From: Sisyra terminalis
Taxonomy: Eukaryota; Arthropoda; Insecta; Neuroptera; Sisyridae
Length of the DNA: 64,000 bases
Direction: 5' to 3'
NCBI GenBank assembly: GCA_958496175.1
Contig: OY292278.1
Span: forward strand, 10,726,001-10,790,000
Made by a program: the position numbers and the translations under genes. Each line of letters begins with the position of its first letter. Positions within the stretch are counted from its first letter, which is position 1. Under the pieces are notes generated by a model, which saw only the letters and a program-made list of their open reading frames with translations, was not told the origin of the DNA and did not search any database. Shown one piece after another: positions 13,401 through 27,092 of the stretch.

Positions 13401-14412
13401 TTCTGCTCATTTTAACTCTTTTAAGGGTTACAAGGATTTCACGGCTTCAAAAAATCATTTTTTTTATTATCTTATTCCTTTTTGCAACATCCTTAGAATA
13501 TTGTCCTAAATTTTCAAGTTGATCTGAGCAATATTTTCGGAGGTACAGCTTTGTAAAGCTCAGTGCTCCGCAAGTATATCGGTGCAATTATTCATCTATT
13601 GTCGTGTTTTTCTCCGTACTCTGTTTTCAAAGTCAAATTTGTATGTTTAAGACAGTAAAAATTTTAAATAAAATATTTTATTTTTTATATGGGGAAAAAA
13701 TTGTTGAAAATAGGCCATTTTTCCCCGATTAATCCTATGCAACCTCTTAAATATGTATTTGTTTTTAATTTATTATATTTTTCGAAGTCGACCGCGTATA
13801 AATAAGAATAGAGCATATAATACTTATGAGCTTTGAAAAGTTTTTAGCTATTGTTCGTTGAAAATATTATATATGTTACTCAGACGAAGTCGCAGGTGTT
13901 AATTATTCTTTACATGAAACCGTAAATTATATTTTTAACATCGGTGAAATAAAACTGGTTAATTGCGTAAAAAGATTTTCGAGAAGCTTTATTTTTTTCA
14001 CCCATTAATTGAATAGAGTTGACACCGTTTTCTTTGCTCCATTCTTCAGTCATTATTCTCTACATGATGTAATTCCCCTGTATTTAGTCGTGATTTCTAT
14101 AGGTAAAGCTTAAAGTTTATTAAAATTTACGTTTTTTACCCTCGTGGCCCCTTTTTACCACATATCTTTAAAAAATGCCAAGATTTTCATTGCCAAATTT
14201 GTAAAGGCAACGTTAACGATGTTTGTCTTTAGATAAGTAGGCCTTTAGAAAAGAAAGAAAAAATGTTATGATCAAGTTTAATAAATGTTGGTGTCAGGTG
14301 GATTCGATCAAACAATTTATCATATTTTTTCTTTCATTTTTTTTATATGTATGAATACGGTATTTATGTAATGTGTCAATGTGTGTTATTGGTATATTTA
14401 CCCTTATTGCAG

Positions 14413-14686
14413 GCGGATGTTTCCGACGTTGAGGGTGTCGTTCAGTGGTGTGCGGCCCGAACAACGTTACGCCGTTTTACTCGACATCGTTCCTGTCGAT
14501 AGCAAACGATATCGATATGCATATCACCGTTCTTCGTGGCTGGTGGCGGGAAAAGCGGATCCTCCCGCACCCTGTCGCCTTTACGCTCATCCCGATTCAC
14601 CGTTTTCGGGAGAGCAGCTTCGCAAGCAAGTGGTCTCGTTCGAAAAAGTCAAATTGACCAACAACGAAATGGACAAAAATGGACAG
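14413..14686 (+). CDS. H15/mid: T-box transcription factor, Tbx20/H15-midline class: first visible exon (T-box part 1)
   Basis: This exon encodes 91 complete residues, [12 protein letters not shown] through NNEMDKNGQ. They are the N-terminal half of a T-box DNA-binding domain. The stretch [19 protein letters not shown], with [14 protein letters not shown] after it, is diagnostic of the Tbx20 class rather than Tbx2/omb, Tbx1/org-1 or Brachyury. The acceptor is TTATTGCAG at 14404-14412. The first base completes a split arginine codon, so the exon starts in phase 2. The donor is CAG/GTAAGG at 14687 and leaves the codon intact. Base composition is clearly richer in G+C than the flanks. The preceding segment of the T-box and the whole N-terminus are outside the window. 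In flies the class acts in the nucleus in heart, neural and segment patterning. Whether this is the midline or the H15 paralogue cannot be decided here. Confidence 0.95.
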
Positions 14687-16479
14687 GTAAGGTGGAAACA
14701 AAAAAAATGATTTTCCCTTTTGAAGCAATTTTTCTTTTCGATTTGTGACCTTTATTGATTGGATTAGACGTTTTGTAAATATTATTTTTCATCTGTCATA
14801 ATCGAATCGTTTATCGATTAGTCATAGGATACTAGTTTTTATTAGTAATAATTTATTAGCTCAGAACTCCACGGTCTTAACTTCAGCTCTCTGTCTTTGG
14901 ACTTGTTAAATCAATTTTTCCACAATTTTATTATAAGACCTGATACATGTTTTTGTATTGATTTTTTTTTTGTAATTTTTAACCATCGTATCGGAGATTT
15001 TTCGTGGCTGCCTTTTTTGGGTTGGTGTATGGATGGTTTTTGGGATTTTTTCGGCGGGAGTTCTGAGGTGTATTTAAATTTTTTCGATTTTTTTTTCTGG
15101 TTGACTCGGGGGCCTCGGTTCTCGTGGCTCTGTTGGTTTGGACGCTTGTTGAAAAATAAATCCTCATCCGTCTGTCAAAGACCCGTCAACACGGTCGGAG
15201 GTCTCCAAGACCTGAGTCGTTCAAAAACGCATTCATTTCTCTGACATATGACACGACAGACGGCCATGAAATCCCCATTCAATTAATATCATACATAAGT
15301 TGGGAAAACGTTTTTTTTTTGCCTTCAAATCTTTCGATTTTGGCTCTGGTATTCCGCACGTTTTCTTCCATAAAAAACTTATCGAACCAAAAACAGGAGA
15401 GAAAGTTTCGGGTCAGGATTGGTGTGAACGGAGGAAATTTTAGCTTTATTTATTTGGAATAAAATGCTTGGAATGCGTTTAAAAATTATCTATTCAAATC
15501 TCAAAAATATTTTCGGTTTAAATGAATAAAATACCATATTAAGAAACCTCCTATTTGATTTAAATTTTTGTTTCTGTCCAATGAGATTTCAACTCATCTT
15601 TTAGACATTCTTAGGAAAGAAAAGAAAACCTTTAGGTCTTAAAATTTAAAAATCAAAACCCTATAAAAGAATCATGAAATCAATTGTTATAGTTTTTAAA
15701 TTTTCATTAAACAATCCCACATCAAAAACGTTTCATCCCCAAATTGTTAATTTAATTCGGCCAATCTACTAAGGAAAAAGAAAATCTATAAAATTATCAA
15801 AAAAATCTTTACTACTTGGAACTTAGAAATCTAAAATGTGCATAAATTTTTATCTAAAAACTTGCAAAATTTATGGATTTTATGTTTTAAATATTCTATC
15901 AGCTCCTTGGTGGCTTAATAAGACTAATATTAGTAGTTGGATTCTTTAAAAAAGATTACAAGGTGTTCTAAAGTAATATCAAAACATTGGTAGTTTAAAT
16001 ATTTAACTCTTCTTGACAAAATCAAAGAAATATTTATTTAAAATAGTAAAAAAAAATCTTTAAATTCAAAAAGCTTTATACGATGTCGAAAGCTTTATAC
16101 TTATTGGTTCGGTGTTAAAATGATACCACAGTTCGTAAACTTCAAAATCCCACTGACGTTTTCCCATGAAAAATTTATATAAACCAAATGATTTCATGAT
16201 TTAAACCATTAAGATAATTTGAAATTTAGTTAGGCCAAGTATATATTATTACTCTTCGTAAATTCCTTAAGGAAAAATATATAAATTTACTCCTGGGAAA
16301 TCACTTTAAAATTAATTATTTAAGCAAAGGGGTAGAAAAACCATCAGCTTTAAATAGTTATAATGAAATTTTTTCTGAAGAAAGCCTTTATATATTTTCT
16401 TATGTCTAAGTTTCAATTATATTGGTTCAATCATTGGTGAGAAAAAAATATGTTCTGATTTATCAAATTTTTTTTTCGA

Positions 16480-17045
16480 TTTATTCGCAAATTAAAAGCC
16501 ATAAAATGCTGATTTTTGAAATTGGAACGTATCTTTTTAATACCAACATACCCTCCAACGATGGTTTAAAGACCATTGTAGGGCTGATTTTTATTATTTT
16601 AGTTATAAGCCTTTTTCTGTACTTTCGCTTTTGTTAAGGTTTTAGAATTATTAGTAAGTTATTAACAATACTTTTCTCCAAATTTTCGATAATATTTGAT
16701 AAATTGCAAAAATAAAGTTTGCCTTAAAAGCTTATTATAAATCTATACACAATGATTCATGTTTTTTTAAAAAAATATAATAATTTTCCTCATTTTCCAT
16801 CCTAGTCCATATTGTTTAAATCTTTTGAAAATTATCAGTAAGATCTTGCTTTTGATTGCAATGCAATCATAGTTTAATAGTTTGGGAAAACATTTTTTCT
16901 ATTTTATTAAGAAAATCAGCATTGAAATAAATAATGAAAAGCTTAGTTTTATCGTACACTAAACACAACTGGCCTCTTTTCCATAGAAAAAAAAAATAGA
17001 GTTACTTTTAGGGTTGAAAAATATTTTCTGTAACGGAAAATGTGA
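16480..17045 (-). repeat. Dispersed repeat, partner of 33600-33990 in opposite orientation
   Basis: The reverse complement shares ordered words with 33600-33990: TTACWGAAAATATTTTTCAACCCT, TAAAACTAAGCTTTTC, TGTTTTCCCAAAC, GGAAAATGAGGAAAAT, GATTTATAATAAG and ATTAAAAAGATACGTT. No coding capacity or clean ends were found. It is probably an old non-autonomous transposon family. Confidence 0.55.
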
Positions 17046-19980
17046 ACAATAGTGTGAATTATAGTTTTAATGATAACTACTCAATATGTTTATATCTCGG
17101 TTTCAATATATGGACTCATTTGTACCCTTGTAAGTGTACTTAAAAGTAATTTTAAGTATACTGATTTTTGGAGCCTAATTAATATTAAAGCTGTTTTTTT
17201 ATCACAATATAAGTTTTGTAAAACTAAAAATTCGATTTTTCTCACTTTAATATTGTCCTTTTTCGATTTAAAAAAATTTAAAGAAAATCTGCTTATGATC
17301 TTTTACTTGTGAAAATGTTCAAAGCTTTAAATTTTACCCAAAAAATATAATTTTTGCCATAATTTCTTTCATTTGTATTTTGATACTTAAACATCATAGT
17401 TAATATCTTCCATTTTCCCCCATTTTTTTCTAAAAATCTCCCCAGGCTTAACCCTATTAAACCTGGTTCACTGTTTATAAGATATAAGCCAAAAGTTCCT
17501 TATAAATTGTGCATTGCTAAGCAAATTATTATGTCTATCATGAACAATTTTCATCCTCTCGCTTGTTATTATCATAACTCAAGTGAGACTTTATTATCGA
17601 TTTCACTATTTACATAAATTTTCGAGTATCTTTACGATCGTTCGTAAAATAACGACGCTTTCGTATTTTCTACGTAGTTAACAGTTTTATTCCTTCAATA
17701 AAAAGCACGAAACCACTTAGGAAAAGTTTATTTCTACTACAATTTTTGTTCCAATTTTTATATTTTATTTAACAAAATATTACAAATAAAGTTTTTCTTT
17801 GTTCTTTGCTTTAAACTTTGCTCTAGTGAAAGCTTTTAAGACTAACCAATAGCAAATGTTGAGCTTTATTTTCAACAAAGTATGTATAGATGGTTCTGAA
17901 ATTAATTATTTTTGGATATGGTTCAAGAAAATAAAAATAATTTTTTGAAAGTAGAAGAAACTTAAAATTTATATAATTGTTAGAACCTTAAAAGAATATT
18001 AAGTGTAGATCATTTGATACCAAACTCTTACGAATACATGAAGTTCTTTTGGCGTAAATGAAAATATTATAATAATAGTTTATAAAAAATAACTTAGTGA
18101 ATATGACTAGTCTTAGAATTTTATACCAACAGGTGAATAGTGGAAGTGGTAAAGATAAATTATGTTAAGATTCCGCGTTATACCGATAGTTTCCAGAGCA
18201 ATTTTTGGTGGTTCATGGATCAAAGACTTGAAGACTTAACCATTTTTCTGATATGCTCCAAAATTTTTAGAAGTAACAAACTTTCATTTTGATAGATGTA
18301 TCAGAAAATTGGTTTAAAACATTTTTGTTCCCATGTCTTATTTTTGTTTATTTGAAACAATTTTAACGATTGTAAAATATGTGATCGATTTTGAACCAAT
18401 TTTAGCCACTCAAACGTTTGCAAGGTGTTTCGAATAGTCGGTTAGTCATTCTCATGTTTGTTTATAAATTTGAAGCCACTTCATTTTAAATATTTTAAAT
18501 TGGATCTTTATTTTTCGCTGGAAACTACTTAAGTCATTTAATTTACGATGCACTAAACGCCACTTTCGTATTACCGTTAATAAATAGCCTCGTCGATGTT
18601 CCAACGAAATTAAAAACTCCACATGGCCCCAAAGCCTCATAGCCTTATATTTGCCAATATACATATATAGGTAATGTAATAAAGTGGCTGATATACCCAA
18701 AATATTAGACATTGAAAGTTAAACCTGGTTAGTGGAGGGAATGAAAAATTATTAAGAAATACCTACGTTCGATTTTAATCTTTTTCATTCATAAGAAACG
18801 ACAAAAAAACCTCATTAACATAAATAGTGTAATATAAGTAGAAAAAAATCTCAGAATTTATTGTTATTTCAACAGTTAAACAAGACGACAGCGAGAATCT
18901 CTAATCTTTGGACATGTTTGCCGTAAATTAAAGCCATTAGGAAATTATTTTCGAGAAAATATTGCCGATTTGTGTAAATAGAATGACAAAAAGTGGATAA
19001 CGTTCATAATTCTTGATTTAATTTGGTCGAGAGATGTGTGATGAGGTGCGAGAGGATTCTTTCGGATGGGAATAGAGAGGCTGGGGGCACCAAAACTGGA
19101 TGGTTTTTAGTTGTTCGTCAATCAACGCCTTATGTTCAATGAAAGAAAATCTTTCTGTCGAGATTTTGTCAAGAAACGAACGTGGTAAATCCTTTTTTTC
19201 CGCTTAATCATCAAGAAATTATCGAAGAGATTAACGTGGAGACCAATCCCACCAAGCGAATGCCATTTCAATTTTTTTTTATACGAATAATCATTATTTA
19301 TTAGCTACAATAATGGGAAATTCTAAGGTAAATGCTTCAACATTGACTCGTCAAGACACCAACCTAGACGGTGATTATTTCTCTCCGAAAAGAATTAAAT
19401 TCCAAAATTTTATTTTTCTATTAACCACATAATTTATGAGTCTTTTTTTCTGCAATGAATTTTAAGTATACTTAATACGATTTTGCAATAAAATTTTTAT
19501 TTTATATGCTGCCACTCTATTGATTATTATTATTATAAACATCGACAACTTTCACACCTTAGACATTATCATTTATGATTTTTTTTTTGTTTGGGATTTC
19601 AAAAAGCGTTATTTCATTTTATTATGTCGACGATAAAAACAAATATTCCAAGTATTTGGTTGTAATAATATAAATGAATATATTGGCAAATAAAATCAAT
19701 CAAAAAATTGCATTGAAGAATGTTTTTCAAGATTCAACGTCAGAAAAATGGAATGTTTAAAAATTTTATGGCGTTTTGGTTGTAAAAATTGTACGGATAG
19801 TTGGCAACACTGATTTAATAAACGAAAGCTCATCAAAGCTTTTGATTCTTAAAGGAAATAAAAGATGAACTTTGTTCATAACTTATTGGTGGAAAAAATA
19901 AAGCTGCAGGGGTTTATTTTTTCATATTTAAAGGGCTCTGTATAATTGTTCTTATCGTGGAAAAAATATCATATAAGTAT

Positions 19981-20660
19981 TAAGTGGACCGAAAAGTAAT
20001 GTCTTTACTCCTAGTTATTTAATCCTAAAGTTATTTAAAAGTGATACTTTATACATTTTATGATTAAAGTGGCTTATTAACTCTTAAATTAACTTCTAAA
20101 TTTAAAACTTCAATTAATCTTTATTTTGAATATTGAAATGGCTAAACAAAAGTCTTGCATGAATAAAGATTACAAATTTAGTACGCAAATTTGTTACCAA
20201 TATAATTTCAATATTTTTTCAAGTTCATTAGATGTTTATTGACGCCAAATGAGTTTTTGAAGCCCAAATTTTATGATTTTTAGTTCTTCAATTGATATTA
20301 ACGAAGAGTAACGAAAAATTTAACCAAAGGAGGGTTAAACAAGGAAATATTAAAATATTTCTAATTAATCTTCTAAACATCTTGGTCGACCTACTAAATA
20401 CCCAAAAGTATCCAAGAACTGTCAACTGAGAATATTCTATTCTGGAAGAAAAATTTATGGTATTGCATGATTCTTCTGCTGAAGAAAAGCCCAGGAAAAA
20501 AAAAATAAATTAAGGGGGGTGATATTACCTTGTCCTAGATTGACCAAAGTTGTTCCATCGGATTTCTATTTATTTTAATTGCTACAACGTTAAAACTTGT
20601 TTCAAAATTTTGTCTTTTAATTTTATAGTGAAAAATTGCATTACTTTTCCGGTCCCCTTA
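19981..20660. mobile_element. Deleted mariner-like element with terminal inverted repeats
   Basis: The left end TAAGTGGACCGAAAAGTAAT matches the reverse complement of the right end ATTACTTTTCCGGTCCCCTTA with a few mismatches. GGACCGAAAAGTAATG is typical of mariner-family termini. Both ends are preceded by TAT, so the exact TA target cannot be fixed. The roughly 680-bp interior has no intact transposase. A GRPTKYP-like peptide near 20385 may be a remnant of the N-terminal DNA-binding region. It is a non-autonomous derivative. Confidence 0.6.
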
Positions 20661-21095
20661 ATATTTTTACAGTATTGAGTGCTTCGTTTAGAGGTGAAAT
20701 TATAAATTCAAAACATCTATATGGAAATTATTTTAATATATACATGTTATACACTGAAGTTGAGAAGTCTTATAAAAAAATGAAGAAAAAAATTTGGTCA
20801 ACCATTCTACCGATACTACAATGAATGGCCAAAATTTGCTTCGGTAATTTTTTGTTCCAAACTTCTTACTATTTATAAATCAAAGCATTAATCAAAAGCA
20901 AAAATATTTAAAAATTAAGCCTATTCCTAAAGGTCATTCCAAACAATAATTTTTGCTTATCAAAGAAAACGTTTTCCTTGGTTATTTGGAAAAATATTTG
21001 GTATATTGTGTAGGCGGAAAAGCTGGAAAATTTAATAAGCCATTCGATATGAGTTTTGACCAAATTCTAAACTAGTTTTCCCGAATTTTGAGCAC

Positions 21096-21617
21096 CAATT
21101 TAATCGTAAGTAACTTTTCAGAGACTTCTTTTTAAAATGTATACTTTTACAAGATCGCTCTTCATTCTCGATCGGATTGTATTAAGTTCAAGATTCATAA
21201 ATCGTTAATTTTCGAAGGACATTTTATGACATATTCTCTGTCCTAGTACCAAGTATGGCCATATGAAGTGATGTCGCTATCGAAAAGTCTGCCACATTGA
21301 TAAGAAAAGACCATGAATCTGTTCACTTCCTTGGGAAAATCTTGCCTTCTTTGGTCCAATTTAATCGTTAATAACTTTTCAGAGATTTCTTCTTAAAAAA
21401 TATACTTTTACAAGATCGTTCTGCATTCTTGGTTGGAAAAAATAAAGTTTAAATTTCATAAATTATTAATTTTTGAAGGACAAGTTATGACGTATTCTCT
21501 GTCCTAGTGCTAAGTATGGTCATATGGCGTAACATTGCTGTCGAGAAGTACGCCATATTGATATGAAAAGGCCATGAACTCATTCGCTTCCTGGGGAAAT
21601 TCTTGCCTTCATTGCAC
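21096..21617 (+). repeat. Tandem duplication, unit 261 bp
   Basis: CAATTTAATCG starts at 21096 and again at 21357. The two units stay aligned through TACTTTTACAAGATCG, TATTCTCTGTCCTAGT, AAGTATGG(C/T)CATATG and GCCATGAA-type words up to CTTGCCTTC. Divergence is moderate. It has no coding content. Confidence 0.8.
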
Positions 21618-23170
21618 TAGGAGCTAAGTACGTTTGCCTAATTTTGGATGGTCTGTCCTCTTAGAAGGAATCCAGCTTCCTTAAAAAGATATTCCTAAGA
21701 TGACCTTTGAATTTTGTCTTAAGTCTTTAGTACCACACTAAACCAAACGATTTTCCAGTATCCAAGAACAAATTGACGTACACTTATTTGCTTTTATATG
21801 CCTTGATTATATGGTCTACCATTGTAGGAAGATTTTTTGGCGCTTCATGAGTTGTTTGATTTAATTATTGGTTCGAGTGTAGCATTAAATAATCTTAAAA
21901 TTTGCCAGTCAAAATTTTAGTGCAACTGCATTCTATCATTCCCTATTTTTCCACTCGTAGAAGACAATTTGATTTTTGAAATTTCTGTGAAATTTCTTTA
22001 AAACTAGATGCCTTATTCATTAGAAAAAGAATCATCAAAACCGGATTAATCTGTGAAAATTGATTCAAGTTTATTTTTTTAAGAAAAATTAGGTCAAATT
22101 GAGCATCTCCTCTTTTCTGGTTTCAAAAAAATTTTGTAAAAACCATAGTGTAGTTATCGTTCTATATTTTGGAACGATTTCATGTTAAAATTTCAAAGTC
22201 TTTATTTGTGTTATAAGGTATCTTTTTGGATAGTAATATCACTCTCTCGAAAAATTAGTTAAATCAATTGAATCTTGAAATTTTAAAGTCTTAATTTCGT
22301 ACGTAAATCATCAATCTTGTCGCGGTATTAAATAACTCGTGACTATATGAGATGAAATTTTTATTATCTATGAGCCTAGAAATGGAGAAAAGTTCCATCG
22401 AAAACGTCTTCGTCGTTCATCTTCCCGTTGAAACTCATAAATTGTCTCCCCATTCATATTCCGCTATTTGATATTTTTCGAAATTAATAACGAAAAGTCG
22501 TTTTTGAATTCTTCAGCGTGTGTGGCTGGTGGTAGAGGATTGTAAAGGCGACGTGTTTATTTGATTTGTGTGGTTCTCAAACGTTTTTCGCCGTTACACC
22601 GACTACCACACTGTAGTGTACACAATACAGCGTAAGGTGCTTGTACTATATGAGTATGGTGTACTGTTTTAGGCGTGCAATGATAAACGCGTTCTCGACA
22701 TAATTTACAAACATGCCACTGGTACGTTCGTTCGCGGCCTCTCGCCACCAAACTCATTATTTATTTGAGAATTTGAGATTCTTGGACACGAGTCGAACTA
22801 ACTAAATGTTTGTCGTTTAATCCATCTTGTCATATGGAGCCTTATACGCGGACTTAAGCCGTTGAAACAGGCTTTTTTCTCTATGTAAACAACGCAGAAG
22901 ATCCCACAAATCACACCGTACTGGAATCCGTGAATATATTTTCCACAACAATGATTTATTTCACGCCATCTCACGATATTGTTTCCAGATTCGTATCAGA
23001 TAGTCTCTTTGAGTTTCAAAAGCTCAAAGCTTCTTATAGTGAACAATGCAACTTGCTTCCATTAGAGCTTTTTCAACTGCATATGTACAAATTCTTGCAA
23101 AGCTTCAAAAACTTTAAATCCATAGTTACTATCCAATTTACAGAATTCAGCTTTTGATAATTCCATTTAT

Positions 23171-24626
23171 ATTAGACTGGGCTAAAAAAATCGACTATTT
23201 TTTTTTGAAAAGTATATCGAAAATATTGTTCAAGGTAACAAAACAAATCGAGAAGGTTTGAGCTCTTAAGAGGTATATCATCTTTAATTTCGATTTTTTA
23301 TTGGTGCTTTCATTTTTGCGTCAATGCTGTCAAACTATCAAGGTAAAATAAATCATTTGCACATATATTTATACAAAATTAAATTCCCAACAAAAAAAGT
23401 CTTTTAAAAATTTTTGCCAGACACGCCGTTTCCGAATAATCAAGCTTTAAATATTGATAAAAGTTTTCGATGCGAGTTGATGTTCATAGGTATTTGGACT
23501 AATAAGACTGTTATTATTTAAACAATTCTTTACTATCATTGTACAATGTTTCGTCTCTTTCGAGACTTCTTCAGGTACTGAAAAATATACAAAAATAATA
23601 CAATTATTTACTGTCAGGTTCAAGAGCTGTGAAAATATAACTAATAGGTTAATTTTAACAACCAATATACAAATACATTACTTTAATTTCATAAATTACG
23701 AAAAATATTATGAAATTAATGTAATTTATTTATATATTGGTTGTTTAAATTAACCCATCAGTTATATTTTCACAGCTCTTGGACCTGACACTAAATAATT
23801 GTAATATTTTTGTGTGTTTTTCAGTGCCTGAAGAATTCTCAAAAGAGACGAAACGTTGTACAATGATAGTAAAGAATTGTTAAAATAATAACAGTTTTAT
23901 TAGTCCAAATACCTATGAACACCAACTACATATTATTATCATGGATATGAATACGATAAATCATAATTTTTAGATTTATCTTCTTTATTTTGGAATTTTG
24001 TAACTTACGAACAAATAAATATGTAAAAATTATCAATATAGATTATTGAAAGGAATTTAATACTCTACAAAAAAGGTCTCTTAAGGTTTTTACATAAAAT
24101 CACTATTTCAAAATTGGTTCAATAACGAAAAAAACAATAATTTAATTTTTCCTTCAACTTTAATTGTGAATAACTTTTGGAAAAGTGATTTTATGTAAAA
24201 ACATTAAGAAACCTTTTTTGTAGAACATTAAATTCCCTTCCAGAATTTAAATTTTTTATTTCTATATATTTATTTGTTCCCCAGTTACAAAATTCCAAAA
24301 TAAAGAAGATAAATCTAAACATTATATCAATGTTTAAAGCTTGATTATTCGGAAACGGCGTGTCTGGAAAAAATTTTGAAAGAAACATTTTTTGTAGGAA
24401 ATTTAATTTTCTGTTAATATATGTAAAGATAATTTTTTTAACTCTGATAGTTTGACAGCATTGACGCAAAAATGAACGCACAAATAAAAATTCGAAATTA
24501 AAAATGATAGACCTCTTAATATTAATATTAAGGGCCAAACCTTCCCGATATTTTTTTTTGTCACCTTGAACAATATTTTCGATATACTTTTCAAAAAAAA
24601 TAGTCTATTTTTTAGCCCAGTCTAAT
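23171..24626. mobile_element. Fold-back element (family FB1), 1,456 bp including a nested insertion
   Basis: ATTAGACTGGGCTAAAAAA at 23171 is mirrored by TTTTTTAGCCCAGTCTAAT ending at 24626. The arms match almost all the way to the centre near 24150, through TTTGACAGCATTGACGCAA, CCGTTTCCGAATAATCAAGC and AAATAAAGAAGATAAATCTA. Without the nested insertion (about 23466-23955) the element would be a nearly complete palindrome of roughly 960 bp. A second copy is at 55930-56727. It has no coding capacity, and the short frames within it are by-products of the repeat. Confidence 0.8.
23476..23926. mobile_element. Second fold-back element (family FB2) nested inside FB1
   Basis: GTTGATGTTCATAGGTATTT at 23476 is mirrored by AAATACCTATGAACACCAAC ending at 23926, and the arms match to a centre near 23700. 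Comparison with the other FB1 copy at 56040-56075 shows the site without this insert. Each arm carries the CTGAAGAA-hairpin-GAAACG motif: minus strand 23544-23575 with a GTCTC/GAGAC stem and GAAA loop, and plus strand 23827-23858 with a TCTC/GAGA stem. Confidence 0.75.
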
Positions 24627-26581
24627 TTTTATAATAATATTTTTAGGTACCTTGTAATTTATATTAAAGACCTGCAAGGATATCAAGTTAAATTTATTTT
24701 TCTTCAGGAAAAATCAGGGCAAACAACTTTTCAAAGTTTAACTTTGCATCATCAAACTGAGATTTTCATGGTTTAGTCGTAAGCTTTTCGTTTGTCAATT
24801 TACCAGTGATTGATTTTACTGTGATTCCGTCGCATTGTTGCTTTAACTATAGAACGTACATTACGTTTACAATGCGTTTTTAACGCCTGGCCACATTTAT
24901 GATTTGTGAAGTTCTTACGACTTTAACAAGACGTATTATCTACATGATTGTAAGGTGAGAAATGTGAGGTTCTGTTTTGGCCCCCTGTGGATTTATGTGT
25001 ACATATGGAATGATACAAAACTGGCCTCGCGACTCCGCACCCCCGTACTCGCCCACCCTCGGCCACCTCACCGCAATTCAACGTCTTTGGACCACCATAA
25101 AATTTATTATTATTATTAAATCCTTTTTTCATATCACAGTGTCTTGTTTGTGTTATTATACACACGAGCGTAATTTCTAAAAGGAAACGTATAGTTTGGG
25201 AATAAAATGCAATGGAGGTGAAACAGAGAGGTCGGTTGTAGTATATGAAGTTGAAAATATTTATAATGTCCGTTTTGTTTTGTTGTAATAACTTGGTGTA
25301 CGTAACATAAAGACGACAAATTATTCAATGTGGCTAATAAAAATTATTTATGCCCATTTTATATTTTATTGCGGCTCTCAAATGATATGTCGTTTTGTCG
25401 TTTCGATATTACCTTTTATTTTTATTAATTGGAAAATGACGCTCCAACTTACGTACGCAGAGGCCGAGTGCTGTAATAGTATACCATTTGTGCACACTTA
25501 AGATGTATAAAGTTGAATGGTTTTTTGAAATGTTACGTTTATCGATACGAATATCAAATTTTATTGGAATCGGTTTTTTTTCTAGTCGATCGAATAGTCA
25601 AACGTATGTGCGGCTTTATGATCTCTAAATATTTTCATTATTTTCACTTAAATATTTTACATAGATACTTTTAAAACTAGCAAGTTATTTGGGTTCCTAA
25701 TCTACTGTATTACCCTTAGGACTCCAGAATAATTGTTTTTCCACTAAATGTATGGTATGATTTCTTGAGCTTTGATAATAAGTTTTTTTGTCAAAATATG
25801 TTTCAATAAATTCCACAAAATTATATGCTTTCAAAAGAAAGTTTCGATTGTGAAAAACAAATATTTTTGACTATACTTTTAAAAGCTTTTATACAATGTT
25901 ATCTTGAAAAAATTTAAGTAGATAACTCTCCAAAATTAGGGCAATACCCTCGTCTATCAATCAATTTTCAAATTTGCAATGTTTTATTGAGATTTTGATG
26001 ACTTTCTATAAGCAAATTTGGATGTTAAAGCATGGGGAAGTTTACAAATTAAAAATTGATTTAATTTGGAAATTTTTACATTTATCTCAAATAATCTGAT
26101 TTAAAAAAATGGATTACAAGCTTCAGCCTTAAATATGTTTGCCTTAAAAGATTATACAAAAAATTCCTTCAAAAAAAAACCGTGGAATTTAAAAATTAAT
26201 TGGAAGTTATTTGTAAGGAGTCACCTCAAGAACAGGGATCGCTTATGTTGGGGAATCAAACAACTCTCTAATTTTCTACATTTTGTTGGCAATTTGATGA
26301 CTTCTTCGGGAAAATTTAAATCAGTAATCATTTTAATTTGCCCAAAAAAGTCAACAAATAACCAACGAAATATAGCGATTTTGGAATTTGGTTGACTTAC
26401 GCAAGATATTGCAGTTTTCAAAACTATTGAGAAATTTTGAAACATTTTGGGAACTGAATCAAAAAAGAAAATTTGTCCAGAAATGACGATTTTTAACCAT
26501 CGATTTCTCGAAAATGATTCAACAATGATTGATATTTTGCAATAGAATTTTTGATACATTCGTTTTCTGGATAAGTGTATA

Positions 26582-26927
26582 AGAAGGAAGGTCCGGGATA
26601 GTTTAGGAAACTCCACAGGATAGTTTAGAGAATTTACTCGAAGGATTTAATCGTATTTTTATATAAATTGATTAATAACTTATTCCCAAAGACTAAAAGT
26701 TCAATAATTTTTTACTTTTTTCTCCTTTTCTTACACTTATTGTAGCTATTAATCTACGTAATTTCATGGTTGGTTTTGATGCAGTATGTAAAGAAATACT
26801 CAATAAAAGTATCATAATATAAAAAATTATTCATTTAAAGCACTTCCTTATATACGACATGCCTGGTTTTTCCTTCAGTAGTAGAAGGAAGGCCAAGTGT
26901 AATAAAAGACCCCACAGGATAGTTTAT
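26582..26927 (+). repeat. Short direct repeat, spacing about 301 bp
   Basis: GAAGGAAGG...CCACAGGATAGTTTA occurs near 26582-26624 and again near 26883-26927. The sequence between is AT-rich. It suggests another old local duplication but is too short and diverged to define a unit. Confidence 0.35.
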
Positions 26928-27092
26928 AGCATCATCCATTGGTACCAAATTATCCATAGATTTGGGCTGGTATTCTGATCCTTGAATGACATCAACATAT
27001 TCTTTACTTTTCTAGCGTTAATATTTTTGATTCTATTTAAAATTTAAATCAAAAAAGTTATTCGATTTTTCAAATCGTTTAAAGTTTCGTGT

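Larger units (their letters stand above)
1..14412 (+). other. Presumed intron (or 5' region) upstream of the first visible T-box exon
   Basis: The first visible exon starts in the middle of the T-box with a split codon, so at least one coding exon must lie 5' of it. I looked for the expected preceding segment (the GTEMIITKSG-like end of the upstream T-box exon followed by a donor) and did not see it, so the whole stretch is read as intron. It is AT-rich with many homopolymer runs. Longer stretches with little but AT-rich sequence are about 2640-6040, 7830-9700 and 13400-14350. Short, less AT-biased islands occur near 960-1130, 4180-4480 and 11160-11800 and could be regulatory, but nothing in them identifies a function. 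Confidence 0.6.

Noticed and set aside
14897..15244. 115-codon plus-strand frame rich in F, W and G
   Set aside because: It lies directly after the T-box exon's donor, has no domain, and overlaps a frame on the other strand.
22557..22757. 66-codon minus-strand frame rich in cysteine and histidine
   Set aside because: The C/H spacing does not fit a zinc finger and no splice context supports an exon.
24191..24594. Frames of 115 and 63 codons on the minus strand, with a near-copy at 56503-56694
   Set aside because: They lie in the arms of the FB1 fold-back. The similarity between the two reflects the shared repeat, not a conserved protein.
26221..26616. 131-codon minus-strand frame
   Set aside because: It has no recognisable domain and lies in repeat-like AT-rich sequence with an overlapping plus-strand frame of similar length.
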